Assembly (NCBI GenBank): GCA_030591585.1
Contig: JAUVAS010000001.1
Location: 122,036 to 186,035, forward strand
Direction: 5' to 3'
DNA length: 64,000 nt
DNA from: Flavobacterium sp.
GTDB taxonomy: Bacteria > Bacteroidota > Bacteroidia > Flavobacteriales > Flavobacteriaceae
Position numbers and translations under genes: made by a program. The notes beneath the pieces were generated by a model. It saw only the letters and a program-made list of their open reading frames with translations, was not told the origin of the DNA and did no database searches. Positions 10,275 to 20,775 of this stretch are shown piece by piece (the first letter of the stretch is position 1; every line of letters starts with the position of its first letter).

Positions 10275-10288
10275 CAAAAGTAAAACAA

Positions 10289-11296
10289 TTGGGTTCAATA
10301 GGATACATAGGTTCCAAACATAAATTATTCTCCTTTATTTCTGAAACCATTTCAGGAGTAGCAGGCAACGATCTTTCTCAAAAAGTTTTTTGTGATCTTT
10401 TTGCAGGAACAGGTATTGTTGGCAGGAACTTTAAAACAAGCGTAAAGCAAGTTATTGCTAACGATGTGGAGTTTTATAGTTATGTATTAAATCGAAATTA
10501 TATTGGGAACCACCAATCATTTCTTTCAGAAGCATTAATTGAAGAACTCAATAATTTAAAAGGGACAAAAGGATTTATTTTTCAGGAATATTCTGAAGGA
10601 GGAAAAGCAGGAAGAAATTATTTTACTTCAGAAAATGGGCAAAAGATAGATACGGTAAGAGCTCAGATAAAAACTTGGAGAAAAGCTACAAAAATAAATG
10701 ATGACCAATATTATTTTCTATTAGCAAGCCTTTTAGAGAGTGCAGATAAAGTGGCAAATACTGCTTCTGTTTATGGAGCATATTTAAAAAAAATTAAACC
10801 GTCTGCTGCCAAAAAATTGGTGATAAAACCAGCTGTTTTCTTGGAAACGAATAATAGCCATCAAGTATTTCAGCAAGATAGCAATGAGCTCATCAAGAGA
10901 ATTGAAGGAGATATTTTGTACTTAGATCCTCCTTATAATGCACGTCAATACGGGGCAAATTACCATGTATTAAATACTATCGCAAAATATGATACCTTTG
11001 TGCCAAAGGGAGTGACAGGCTTACGCGATTACTATAAAAGTGATTATTGTAAAAAAGGAGAAGTATTAAATTCGTTTACCGAAGTATTGAAAAACGCACA
11101 ATTTAAATATATCTTTTTAAGTTATAATAACGAAGGTTTAATGACTTCAGAAATAGTAAAAGAAACCATGAAACGTTTTGGAAAATACAGTTTAGAAACC
11201 ACCAAATACCAACGTTTTAAGGCCGATAAAACCGAAAATCGAAATCACAAAGCAAATCATACCTTTGAGTATTTACATATATTAGAAAAAGAATAA
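10289..11296 (+). CDS. D12-class adenine-specific DNA methyltransferase
   Basis: MGSIGYIGSKHKL...CDLFAGTGIVGRNF and ILYLDPPYNARQYGANYHVLNTI (DPPY motif). TTG start as in the track. Confidence 0.9.
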   Translation: MGSIGYIGSKHKLFSFISETISGVAGNDLSQKVFCDLFAGTGIVGRNFKTSVKQVIANDVEFYSYVLNRNYIGNHQSFLSEALIEELNNLKGTKGFIFQEYSEGGKAGRNYFTSENGQKIDTVRAQIKTWRKATKINDDQYYFLLASLLESADKVANTASVYGAYLKKIKPSAAKKLVIKPAVFLETNNSHQVFQQDSNELIKRIEGDILYLDPPYNARQYGANYHVLNTIAKYDTFVPKGVTGLRDYYKSDYCKKGEVLNSFTEVLKNAQFKYIFLSYNNEGLMTSEIVKETMKRFGKYSLETTKYQRFKADKTENRNHKANHTFEYLHILEKE

Positions 11297-11302
11297 AAAC
11301 GC

Positions 11303-11363
11303 GGCCACTGAGCTTGTCTAAGTGCCTATATAAATAATGAGATTCCTGCTTTCGTAGGAATTG
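11303..11363. repeat. Two adjacent dispersed intergenic repeats (ggccactgagcttgtctaagtgcc; gagattcctgctttcgtaggaattga hairpin)
   Basis: Second element forms an ATTCCT...AGGAAT hairpin; related to CCCGTTTTCACGGG elements at 35261 and 39518. Confidence 0.5.
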
Positions 11364-11382
11364 AAAATAAATAATAGTTCTC

Positions 11383-11991
11383 ATGTTTTCAGAAAAAGCA
11401 AACAAAATTTTTAAAGAAGTAATCGACAAATACCACGAAATTGATAATGTAGATCAACCGTTTAGTAACCCTTATAGTGATGAAACTAATTTATTAGCAC
11501 ACTTGTTATATAGAAAATGTTGGATAGATACGGTACAATGGCATTATGAGGATATTATTCGTGACCCAAATATTGATCCGGTGAGTGCGCTTTCTTTAAA
11601 AAGACAAATTGATGCTTCTAATCAAGATAGAACCGATATGGTTGAGTATGTGGATAGTTATTTTTTGGAAAAATACAACAACGCAACAGTAAAAGAAGGG
11701 GCAACAATTAATACCGAAAGCCCTGCTTGGGGAGTAGATAGACTTTCAATTTTAGCTCTAAAAGTATATCATATGAACGAAGAGGCAACAAGAGAAAACG
11801 CTTCTGAAGACCACAGAAATTCCTGCCAAATAAAACTAAATGTGCTTTTAGAACAACGTGTAGATTTAAGCACAGCGATAGATCAATTATTAAAAGATAT
11901 TTCTACAGGAGATAAATATATGAAGGTGTACAAGCAAATGAAAATGTACAATGATGATGAATTAAACCCTGTATTACGAGGAGAAAAATAG
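11383..11991 (+). CDS. DUF4254 domain-containing protein
   Basis: DNVDQPFSNPYSDETNLLAHLLYRKCWIDTVQWHYEDIIRDPNID; paired with GT9. Confidence 0.85.
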   Translation: MFSEKANKIFKEVIDKYHEIDNVDQPFSNPYSDETNLLAHLLYRKCWIDTVQWHYEDIIRDPNIDPVSALSLKRQIDASNQDRTDMVEYVDSYFLEKYNNATVKEGATINTESPAWGVDRLSILALKVYHMNEEATRENASEDHRNSCQIKLNVLLEQRVDLSTAIDQLLKDISTGDKYMKVYKQMKMYNDDELNPVLRGEK

Positions 11992-12020
11992 TGTCATTCA
12001 GAGCGAAAGCGAAGAATCTC
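11992..12020. repeat. Dispersed repeat TGTCATTCAGAGCGAAAGCGAAGAATCTC
   Basis: Near-identical copies at 35137-35166 and 45151-45211. Confidence 0.8.
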
Positions 12021-12025
12021 TTAAA

Positions 12026-13057
12026 TTGAAAAAACCAACTCACATACTAGTCATCCGACTCTCAGCAATGGGAGATGTAGCAATGACAGTTCCTGTGTTG
12101 CAAGCATTTTCTAACAAATATCCTGAAGTAAAACTCACCATACTGTCTCGAGCTTTTTTTAAACCTTTTTTTGAGGACATCCCGAATGTTAACTTTCTAG
12201 AAGCAGATGTTTACGGTAAACACAAAAGATTTGGAATATTTAAACTAGCAAAAGAAGCAAAGGGATTAGGAATTGATGCAGTAGCTGATTTACATAATGT
12301 AATCCGGTCAAAAGTTATTACAAAATATCTATGTATAAGTGGGATAAAAACAGCGACCATCAATAAAGGGCGGTCAGAGAAAAAAACACTTACCAGAGAA
12401 AAAAACAAAAAATTTAGACAATTAAAAACCACACATCAACGCTATGCAGATGTTTTTGTAAAGCTTGGGTTTCCTTTAGATTTAAAGGTGAGTCCAGCTT
12501 TGCCAAGAAAAGATTTTACTCAAAAATTACTAAATTTAACGGGATCTGCTCCTAAAAAATTAATTGGGATTGCTCCTTTTGCAGCTCATGAGAGTAAGGT
12601 GTATCCTTTGAAATTGATGAAGGAGGTAATTTCAATAGTAGATAAAACAGAAAAATATAAACTATTACTTTTTGGAGGAGGAAGCGAAGAAACCTCAAAA
12701 CTTAAAAGTATAGGAGCAGAATTTTCTTCAGCAATTTGTGTAGCAGGAATCTTAAGTTTTAAGGAAGAACTCGCCTTAATTTCTAATTTAGACGTAATGC
12801 TTTCTATGGACAGTGGGAATGGACATCTAGCAGCTATGTATGGGATCCCTGTCATTTCTCTTTGGGGAGTGACACACCCGTATGCAGGCTTTGCTCCTTT
12901 TGGTCAAAATTTCGAAAATAATTTAGTCGCAGATAGAGTAAAATACCCTTTAATACCAACGTCTATTTATGGTAATAAATATCCAGAAGGTTACGAGGGC
13001 GCTATGAAAACTATTTTTCCTCAAGAGGTAGTTGCTAAAATTCTAGAATTAATTTAA
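12026..13057 (+). CDS. Glycosyltransferase family 9 (heptosyltransferase-like)
   Basis: HILVIRLSAMGDVAMTVPVLQAF; MDSGNGHLAAMYGIPVISLWGVTHPYAGFAPF. TTG start. Confidence 0.92.
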   Translation: MKKPTHILVIRLSAMGDVAMTVPVLQAFSNKYPEVKLTILSRAFFKPFFEDIPNVNFLEADVYGKHKRFGIFKLAKEAKGLGIDAVADLHNVIRSKVITKYLCISGIKTATINKGRSEKKTLTREKNKKFRQLKTTHQRYADVFVKLGFPLDLKVSPALPRKDFTQKLLNLTGSAPKKLIGIAPFAAHESKVYPLKLMKEVISIVDKTEKYKLLLFGGGSEETSKLKSIGAEFSSAICVAGILSFKEELALISNLDVMLSMDSGNGHLAAMYGIPVISLWGVTHPYAGFAPFGQNFENNLVADRVKYPLIPTSIYGNKYPEGYEGAMKTIFPQEVVAKILELI

Positions 13058-13080
13058 TAAAACTAAAATACTATTAGTAA

Positions 13081-14445
13081 CTACTCTTTAATAATTTTTT
13101 TTACCAAAACCCCTTGTGTTGTCTCTATTTTTAAGAGGTACAAACCTGCCTGTAAAGCAGTAATATCTATTGAGTTTGTAACATTTTTTTGAGAGAAAAC
13201 CATGGCGCCTAACACATTATAAGCCACCACACTTTTTATAGGTGTTTCTATATTTTGTATGGTTATAATACCCTTGGTTGGGTTAGGTGTTAGCACAATG
13301 TTTTGCAAAGCATTATCCTCTAGCCCTAAATAAGTTAGATTTTTATACCAAGCTACTTTATCATCACTTATAGAGGCAGAAACTACATCTTTATAACCAT
13401 CCCCATCAAAATCTGCAACGTCTATAGATATGAGACTCTCTGCCGTTAAAGTAATGATTTGTTGTGCTCCAAAATTCCCCAATCCATCATTCTCGTACCA
13501 AGCTATGGTATCACCTCCAAATACTGTAACGACATCTTGGTCGCCATCGTTATCCAAATCTACTGTAACTATATGAATAGGAGCATTTACAGTGGTGGTA
13601 ATAATATTTTTTACACCAAAACTCCCCAATCCATCTAAATTTTCGTACCATGAAATAGTGTCTCCCCCAAATTCAATCAATAAAGTGTCCATATCACCAT
13701 CTCCATCTAGATCGTCTGCGATAATAACTTGAGGGCCAGTAAGATTATTATCAATAAGGTTTGCTAACCCAAAACTCCCTAATCCATCTAAATTTTCATA
13801 CCAATATATACTTTGATCCCCTGCAACTGTAGCTAACATATCTAAATCTCCATCATTATCTATATCTGTGGCATGAGCCCATGTTGTAACAGAAGCCTGA
13901 TTTGTGATAATATGCTCTTCAGTAAAATCTCCCACACCCGTTTTATTTTCATACCAGGCAACAACACCATCATATTTTGATGAAGAATAGGTGTCTAAAT
14001 CTCCATCATTGTCTAAATCTGCGGCAAAAACGGTTAAGGGAAGATCTCTATTTGTATTAATATTTTTTCTACCACTAAAGTTACCTAAACCATCTAAGTT
14101 TTCGTACCATACTACAATGTCTTCTGCTAAAGCTGTTGAAAGGATATCCAAATCCCCATCTCCGTCGATATCTGCACTAGATACAAACTGGTATTCAAAT
14201 AAAAACTCAGTAATGACTATTTTTGTCCCAAAATTCCCCAAGCCATCCAAGCTTTCGTACCACGCAATGGTATTATCACCAATTGATGCTACGACAACAT
14301 CCATAAAATTATCACCGTTTAGATCTGCCGAGTGTACATATCTTGCATTTATAGCTTCTGTAGTAATAATATGTTCTTCGCTAAATTGGGCAATGCCATT
14401 TGTTATAAAAATTAAGAACGTTAAAAAGGTAATGAATTGTTTCAT
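13081..14445 (-). CDS. Secreted VCBS/FG-GAP repeat protein with T9SS C-terminal sorting domain (copy A)
   Basis: Signal peptide; repeated DLDNDGDLD...WYENLDGLGNFG units; C-terminal LTPNPTKGIITIQN...LQAGLYLLKIETTQGVLVKKIIKE. Confidence 0.92.
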   Translation of the reverse strand: MKQFITFLTFLIFITNGIAQFSEEHIITTEAINARYVHSADLNGDNFMDVVVASIGDNTIAWYESLDGLGNFGTKIVITEFLFEYQFVSSADIDGDGDLDILSTALAEDIVVWYENLDGLGNFSGRKNINTNRDLPLTVFAADLDNDGDLDTYSSSKYDGVVAWYENKTGVGDFTEEHIITNQASVTTWAHATDIDNDGDLDMLATVAGDQSIYWYENLDGLGSFGLANLIDNNLTGPQVIIADDLDGDGDMDTLLIEFGGDTISWYENLDGLGSFGVKNIITTTVNAPIHIVTVDLDNDGDQDVVTVFGGDTIAWYENDGLGNFGAQQIITLTAESLISIDVADFDGDGYKDVVSASISDDKVAWYKNLTYLGLEDNALQNIVLTPNPTKGIITIQNIETPIKSVVAYNVLGAMVFSQKNVTNSIDITALQAGLYLLKIETTQGVLVKKIIKE

Positions 14446-14507
14446 CGCAATAAGATTAAAACCTTGGTTACTATTTAAAAAGTAACCAAGGTTGGTTTTA
14501 CAAATTA

Positions 14508-16079
14508 TTAATTATTCTGTTTTAATATGACCGTTTCTTGGGTATTCCCGTTTTCATAATTTTCAATAATATTATACAGCCCTGGCTGTAGGTTGTCAAT
14601 TAGTTCGGGATTATTAATACTGGTAGAATCTTGCTCTGTTATGGTAACATTGGTATTAAAAACATCATCGTTAAATTTAACAATAGTTCCTCCAATAACG
14701 GGAGGGCTGTTCCAGTTATCATAACATTTTTGTGGTTGTGGAAACACTTCATTCCCATTCCCACTAGTTTCATGTTTTATCCATATTGCCGTATGGTTGG
14801 GGTGGGTTATTGTAGAATAATCTGTTTCGTCTTTATTTATTAAAGAAATGACGGTATTTTTATCGTAGGTAAAATTGTCATTCCAACCTGCAGGAGCCGG
14901 ACATTCACAAGAACACTCAATAAATCGATAATTAAACCCAGGCTGAAACAGTGGATATTCCCAAGGTTGTGGATGGGGATAATAGGCAGGATATTCTCCT
15001 CTATAAGGCTCGTATAGCGATGCAACATCGGTTAGCACTGTCTGTAAAACACTTGAAGATTCTATGATTTCTCGTAAATAAATACCTTGCCCTGGCGTAA
15101 AGACATACTCCTCGCAAGGATGCGCAGGTAACATAACATTGATGACATCTTCGTGAGTAATAGTATATAATGTGGTTTGACAATCATCTCCTAAAACATT
15201 AGTATATACACAATCTTCTATATAGTTATAAGGTATATAGTTAGCCTCTGCATAGGCTTCGCTATAACCTTCATCAATTAGCTCGTAATAATGTTCTCTT
15301 TTAAACTCGGGTACTGCATTTGTATCTGTTATTCTATCTCCTTTGCAATGAGCATTATATACTTCATCTTCTGGATTTCGTGTGGCATGTTCACAGGTAT
15401 ATCCACAGGGATCGTTAGAGTTGTCATTGTATCTCCAACCATCTGTAGTATGCCTTAACCCTAAGTTATGCCCAGTTTCATGAGGCAATACAAGATTGTT
15501 AAGGTTATATAGAGGAACTATGCTTTTTTTGGTTTCATAATAAGGTACTGCTCCTCCAAAAAAATTAGCTTGATACGGCACATACACATTAATTGCGTCT
15601 TCAACAACATAACTGTTAATAGTTGCAAAATTCCATAGAGCTGATATTTGGCATCTATCAACAATACCGTAGCCATCAGGATCGTATTCTCCTGGATAAT
15701 CAACGCATTCATAATTCCCATTCACATCTTCATATCTTCTTTTGGGTACGTTTGGAGTATCAAAAGAATCATATCCTCGATACTTAAAAAAGATATTAAA
15801 TTGGTTATAATTAATATTTAAATTTGCGACTGCTTCAAGCGCTTTGTATTCTGTAAAATCACCATTATATTCTCCATTTGGCCCTTTTACTTGCCAAAAG
15901 TAAATATTTAATACAATAGGTTCAGCATCTGTGTATTCTGCTGGATCTATAGAATGACTATAAACACCTTCTGGTTCAGGGTCATTGTTATCTGGTGTTG
16001 CACAGATAAAATCATTTATTTGCGAATTTGCATAGGTAGTTAATAGAATAACGAACATAAATAGAATGTTTTTCTTCAT
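14508..16079 (-). CDS. Secreted M43 (pappalysin-like) metallopeptidase (copy A)
   Basis: HETGHNLGLRH zinc motif, GDRITDTNAVP segment and candidate Met-turn NVMLPAHPCEEYVFTPGQGIYLRE; signal peptide. Confidence 0.85.
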   Translation of the reverse strand: MKKNILFMFVILLTTYANSQINDFICATPDNNDPEPEGVYSHSIDPAEYTDAEPIVLNIYFWQVKGPNGEYNGDFTEYKALEAVANLNINYNQFNIFFKYRGYDSFDTPNVPKRRYEDVNGNYECVDYPGEYDPDGYGIVDRCQISALWNFATINSYVVEDAINVYVPYQANFFGGAVPYYETKKSIVPLYNLNNLVLPHETGHNLGLRHTTDGWRYNDNSNDPCGYTCEHATRNPEDEVYNAHCKGDRITDTNAVPEFKREHYYELIDEGYSEAYAEANYIPYNYIEDCVYTNVLGDDCQTTLYTITHEDVINVMLPAHPCEEYVFTPGQGIYLREIIESSSVLQTVLTDVASLYEPYRGEYPAYYPHPQPWEYPLFQPGFNYRFIECSCECPAPAGWNDNFTYDKNTVISLINKDETDYSTITHPNHTAIWIKHETSGNGNEVFPQPQKCYDNWNSPPVIGGTIVKFNDDVFNTNVTITEQDSTSINNPELIDNLQPGLYNIIENYENGNTQETVILKQNN

Positions 16080-16431
16080 TTTAATTAGATTTTAAAGTTA
16101 ATAAAAAAATGCAAACTATATAGGGGAGAGTAAAACAATGCTAGCTTTTAAGCTTTACATCAATAGTTTAATTTGTCAACACCTCAAAGCTAGTAAAAAA
16201 AAAAAACGATTTCCAAAACATTTTAACATTTATTTTAGATTTAAGTTTATAATTAATGCTTTTAATCTAAAAAATGATACTCTTTGAGGAATATTAATTC
16301 ATCTGCGTCACAGAAAAAGGAGTTATAATCAATAGCATTATAACTAATTCAATGGTAATATGTATTGGAAAAAAATTAAAATTGTTATAAAGATTTAGTT
16401 ACGTAGAGCATATAATACATCATATAAAAAA

Positions 16432-16722
16432 CTAGACATCATCATAATCTATCTTCAAAGTTGGTGTAGTGGGATGTGCTTGGCAAGTTAGAATCAACCC
16501 TTCAGCAATTTCACTATCGGTAAGAATTTGATTGTTTTCCATGGTAGCTTTCCCTTCGGTAATTCGTGCAATACAGGTAGAACAAACACCTCCTTGGCAG
16601 GAATATGGAGCGTCAATATCTTGATTTAATGCCGCTTCTAAAATGGTTTGTTTGTTAGACATCTTAACTGTAAAAGTCTCTTCATCTACTAGAATTGTTA
16701 ATGTTGTGTTTGTATTGCTCAT
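16432..16722 (-). CDS. 2Fe-2S plant-type ferredoxin
   Basis: CQGGVCSTCIARITEG...CQAHP cluster ligands. Preferred start MSNTNTT (16722). Confidence 0.9.
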   Translation of the reverse strand: MSNTNTTLTILVDEETFTVKMSNKQTILEAALNQDIDAPYSCQGGVCSTCIARITEGKATMENNQILTDSEIAEGLILTCQAHPTTPTLKIDYDDV

Positions 16723-16911
16723 CTCTATTAATTTTGGCAAAAATACAAAGGTTTTAAATTTTACAACACAGACTTGGTTTTAAATAACCTAACTTTTATA
16801 AGAATAACAGGTTAAATTTTAAAAAGAACCGTATTTTTACGGTTAATTTTGAGGTATACACACTAAAAGCGAAGCTTTTAAGTTTCAGTATTATATAAAA
16901 CAATTCATATT

Positions 16912-19584
16912 TTGAGGGGAATCACAAAAATTATAATTTTTTTAATGGCAGTCTTATTTTTGGCAGCCTGTTCACGTAAAAAGAACACTTTTCTTAGTAG
17001 AAATCACCATGCTGTTACAGCAGAATTTAATGCTCTTTATAATGGAAATTTATCGTTTGATACGGGTATAGACGAGTTAACAAGAAGTTTTAGAGATAAT
17101 TTTTGGGAAATACTTCCTGTAGAAAGAATTGAATTTGATGAAGACAAAGTTTTGCCTGGCCAAAATAAAAATCCAAACTTTAATAGGGCCGAAGAAAAAG
17201 CTACAAAGGCAATACAAAAACATTCCGTGTATGTAGATGGAAAAGAATATAATCCGCAAATAGATGAAGCATATATATTATTAGGGAAATCACGTTATTA
17301 TGATACTCGATTTGTACAAGCTTTGGATGCTTTTAATTTTATTTTAAATAAGTATCCTACTAGTAATAGTATAAATCTTGCTAAAGTGTGGAAGGCGAAA
17401 ACAAACATTCGGTTGAATAACGAAGAGGTCGCTATTGAAAGTCTAATAACAATGTTTAAGCAAAAAGAAATTAGTAAAGAAGATTTTGCTGATGCTTCTG
17501 CAATAGTAGCCCAAGCATTTATAAATCTTGACTCTCTTGATGCAGCATTACCCTATATAAAAAGAGCTTCAGAAACCGTAAAAAGCAATGAGTTAAAAGG
17601 GAGGTATTCTTATATAACTGGACAATTATATAATAAGCTAGGACTTAAAGATAGCGCAAATATTGCTTTTGATAATGTTATTGAACTTAACCGTAAATCT
17701 CCACGTATATATATGATTAATGCATATGTGGAAAAAGCTAAGAACTTTGATTTTACAAAAGAAGACAGGGTCGCTTTTTTAGAATTACTTTACGATTTAG
17801 AAAAAAATAGAGAAAATCGCCCATTTCTTGATAAAATTTATAATCAAATTGGCGAATATTACAGAAAAAATGACAGCATAGATTTAGCGATAGAGTTCTA
17901 TAATAAATCTATACAAGCTTATCGTGAAGATCAAATAATGCAATCTGTAAATTATCAAACCTTAGCCGAAATTTACTTTGATTATACTGAATATAAAATA
18001 GCGGGGTCTTATTATGATAGCACTTTAATAAATCTTGAAGAAGGATCTAGACATTGGCGCCGTATTAAAAAGAAACGGGAAAATTTAGACGATGTTATTA
18101 AATACGAAGATATTGCTTTCGTGAACGACAGTATTCTATCTATTGTCAACATGAGTGAATCTCAACAATTAGCTTATTTTACAGAATACACTACAGTATT
18201 AAAACAAAAAGCAATACAGGATTCTATTGCTTTGGTTGAAGCGCAACAAAATATTGAAAATCAAGAGTTTTATAATAATAACAGCAACTCTAGCAAAGGT
18301 GGTCCAAAAAATGGCGGCAGCTTTTATTTTTATAACCAAACCGCGGTATCATATGGCAAGCAAGAATTTTTAAAAAGATGGGGAAATAGAAGCCTAGAAG
18401 ACAATTGGAGGCTTTCAAACAAATTATCTAAACTAAAAAATCTTGAAGAAGAAGAAAGTACTTCAGCACCAATAGCAGAAAATGATCTTTACAAACCAGA
18501 AACCTATATGGCATTAATCCCTAGGGAACAAGGTGTTATTGACAGTATTTCTAAAGAAAGAAATTTCGCTTATTACCAGCTTGGATTAATTTATAAAGAA
18601 AAATTTAAAGAATATGGTTTGGCAATTAACAGACTAGAAACTCTACTCTCTTACAATCCTGAAAAACGTTTAGTTTTACCAACATTATATTTTCTACATA
18701 AAATTTATCTTATAGAAGGAGATGAGGCTTTAGCATCACAATATAAAAATGAAATAATTACTAGATACCCAGACTCTAGATATGCTGAAATATTAAGGAA
18801 TCCCGAAGCAATACTTGCAACTGATGAGTCAAGCCCAGAATATAAATATAGCGAACTATATAGAAAGTTTGAAGACTCAAAATACCAAGATGTCATTGAA
18901 AAATGCGACATATACACTGCACTTTATTTTGGGAATCCAATAATTCCAAAATTTGAGCTTTTAAAAGCTGATGCTATTGGTCGACAACAAGGATTTGAAG
19001 CTTATAAAAGTGCGCTCAATTTTGTTTCATTAAATTACCCTAATTCAGATGAGGGGAAACAAGCTCAAAAACTTTACGCTACTTTATTACCAAAAATTGC
19101 CAACAAAAACTTTTTATCTGATAAAGAAAGTGATAGATGGAAAATAGTTTATAGTTTTAATAGTGATTCTCGAGAATCAGCTGAGAAACTACAAGAAAAA
19201 TTAATTAAAGCTATCGAATTGTTTCATTATGATACGATGTCTACGTCGGTAGATTATTACAATCCAGACACTTTATTTGTTATTATTCACGGTTTAAATT
19301 CTAGATTAGGAGCCCGTGGTTTTGCCGAAGTTTTAAAAGAAAACAAAAAAATTAAACTAAAGAATCCCTTTTTTGAAATCTCTTCACCAAACTATAAAAT
19401 AGTCCAGATACATAAAAATTTAGAAGAATATTTAATAGCAGATTTGTCAAAACCTACCCAAAGTAAAAGTGGGAATAATGAGAAGAAAAGAACCGAAAAA
19501 AACATAATAGAAACCAAAACCAACAAGCAGGAAAAAGAAACTAAAAAAAGTAAAGGTAAAGGGAAATCAGATAAAAAAGGATAA
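16912..19584 (+). CDS. porW: Type IX secretion system lipoprotein PorW/SprE
   Basis: Lipoprotein signal (LFLAACSRKKNTFLSRNHHAVTAEFNALYNG) and TPR organisation characteristic of PorW/SprE; TTG start. Confidence 0.85.
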   Translation: MRGITKIIIFLMAVLFLAACSRKKNTFLSRNHHAVTAEFNALYNGNLSFDTGIDELTRSFRDNFWEILPVERIEFDEDKVLPGQNKNPNFNRAEEKATKAIQKHSVYVDGKEYNPQIDEAYILLGKSRYYDTRFVQALDAFNFILNKYPTSNSINLAKVWKAKTNIRLNNEEVAIESLITMFKQKEISKEDFADASAIVAQAFINLDSLDAALPYIKRASETVKSNELKGRYSYITGQLYNKLGLKDSANIAFDNVIELNRKSPRIYMINAYVEKAKNFDFTKEDRVAFLELLYDLEKNRENRPFLDKIYNQIGEYYRKNDSIDLAIEFYNKSIQAYREDQIMQSVNYQTLAEIYFDYTEYKIAGSYYDSTLINLEEGSRHWRRIKKKRENLDDVIKYEDIAFVNDSILSIVNMSESQQLAYFTEYTTVLKQKAIQDSIALVEAQQNIENQEFYNNNSNSSKGGPKNGGSFYFYNQTAVSYGKQEFLKRWGNRSLEDNWRLSNKLSKLKNLEEEESTSAPIAENDLYKPETYMALIPREQGVIDSISKERNFAYYQLGLIYKEKFKEYGLAINRLETLLSYNPEKRLVLPTLYFLHKIYLIEGDEALASQYKNEIITRYPDSRYAEILRNPEAILATDESSPEYKYSELYRKFEDSKYQDVIEKCDIYTALYFGNPIIPKFELLKADAIGRQQGFEAYKSALNFVSLNYPNSDEGKQAQKLYATLLPKIANKNFLSDKESDRWKIVYSFNSDSRESAEKLQEKLIKAIELFHYDTMSTSVDYYNPDTLFVIIHGLNSRLGARGFAEVLKENKKIKLKNPFFEISSPNYKIVQIHKNLEEYLIADLSKPTQSKSGNNEKKRTEKNIIETKTNKQEKETKKSKGKGKSDKKG

Positions 19585-19602
19585 TTAATTAAATTAGCAA
19601 TC

Positions 19603-20067
19603 ATGTTTTCAGATAAAAAAGATAAATCAATAGAAAACCCTGGAACAAGCCAAAACCGTATCAATGACGGAACCAATATAAAAGGAGATATAAACTCTAA
19701 TGGTTATTTTAGAATTGACGGGAACATTGAAGGGAATGTAAAAACACCCTCTAAGGTTGTAGTCGGAAAAACAGGTGTTATTATAGGAACCCTTAGTTGT
19801 AAAAACGCTGATATTGAAGGGAGAATAAAAGGAACTCTCAATATTTCAGAAACACTTACGCTTAAATCTACCGCATATATTGAAGGAGAAGTGGTCGTTG
19901 GGAAATTAGCGGTAGAACCAGGAGCAACGTTTAACGCGACTTGCTTAATGAAAGGAACAGTTACAGAACAACAATTGCCAAAAGACAAAGAAGAGGTGTT
20001 GAAAACAAACTCTTACCTTCGCCAGCAAAGAATTAAAACCGCTACCCCAGAAAAGACCGAATCATAA
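19603..20067 (+). CDS. Bactofilin family polymer-forming protein
   Basis: GDINSNGYFRIDGNIEGNVKTPSKVVVGKTGVIIGTLSCKNADIEGRIKG beta-helix repeats. Confidence 0.92.
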   Translation: MFSDKKDKSIENPGTSQNRINDGTNIKGDINSNGYFRIDGNIEGNVKTPSKVVVGKTGVIIGTLSCKNADIEGRIKGTLNISETLTLKSTAYIEGEVVVGKLAVEPGATFNATCLMKGTVTEQQLPKDKEEVLKTNSYLRQQRIKTATPEKTES

Positions 20068-20070
20068 CAG

Positions 20071-20289
20071 ATGTCTAATAATGATAAAAAAGGCATTAGG
20101 CGTTGGGCAATACTGTCTGGTATAGGAATACAAATGGGTGTTATTATATTTTTGTTTGTAAAAGGAGGTGTCTGGATAGATAGCACGTACAATCACAGCG
20201 AAAAGCTTTTTACAATTATTTTCACACTTCTTGGAGTTGCAGTTTCATTATTTCTAGTGCTTAAACAAACTAACGAGTTAAATAAATGA
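20071..20289 (+). CDS. AtpZ/AtpI family protein
   Basis: Small two-TM protein at the head of the atp operon; short overlap with next ORF. Confidence 0.75.
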   Translation: MSNNDKKGIRRWAILSGIGIQMGVIIFLFVKGGVWIDSTYNHSEKLFTIIFTLLGVAVSLFLVLKQTNELNK

Positions 20290-20675
20290 AACGTACAAGC
20301 CTTCTCTTTTTATTATTGTTATTAGCATTATTAGTATTGAGTTTTGCAATTCATCTTTTTGCATTGCATTTTACGGGTAATCCTCTTTTCGGAAACCAAA
20401 TTTTACTTTCTTATGTGGTTAATTATTTATTAGCGGCAACTGTTTTATTAGTAGTTGAGAAAACATTAAGTAATAATTCTGCTCAAGCAGGCTTTGTTTT
20501 TATGGCAGGAAGCGCGCTAAAATTTTTAGTGTTCTTTTTAGTGTTCTATCCAGTATATAAAGCAGATGACAAGATGGATGTGATAGAATTTACTGCCTTT
20601 TTTGTTCCGTATGCCATCTGTTTGATTGCCGAAGTTATGTACCTTTCTAAACAGCTTAATAATCAGGCGAATTAA
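20286..20675 (+). CDS. DUF6168-like membrane protein (AtpI-like position)
   Basis: Four TM segments; between AtpZ-like gene and atpB. Confidence 0.65.
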   Translation: MKRTSLLFLLLLLALLVLSFAIHLFALHFTGNPLFGNQILLSYVVNYLLAATVLLVVEKTLSNNSAQAGFVFMAGSALKFLVFFLVFYPVYKADDKMDVIEFTAFFVPYAICLIAEVMYLSKQLNNQAN

Positions 20676-20775
20676 TAAAATCGAGGAGAGTTAAAAAAAA
20701 GTGCAAATAGTTTTTTCTTTTTATAAAGAACAGTATTTTTGCACCGATTTTTAAAGCCAATATATTTTGTTTACT

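Noticed and set aside
7118-11296. Complete prophage or integrative element around the RM genes
   Set aside because: No integrase, transposase, att-like direct repeats or tRNA boundary seen.
13081-14445. VCBS tandem repeats as a possible CRISPR or DNA repeat array
   Set aside because: The repeats are protein-level FG-GAP units of variable DNA sequence inside an open frame.
13991-14485. Plus-strand ORF of 164 aa opposite the VCBS protein
   Set aside because: Antisense shadow of the repetitive VCBS coding sequence; Ser/Lys/Pro-rich repeats mirror the DGDGD repeats.
16140-16196. CTAGCTTT...AAAGCTAG inverted repeat upstream of metallopeptidase copy A
   Set aside because: Only 8-bp arms with a loop of about 40 nt in AT-rich DNA; likely chance.
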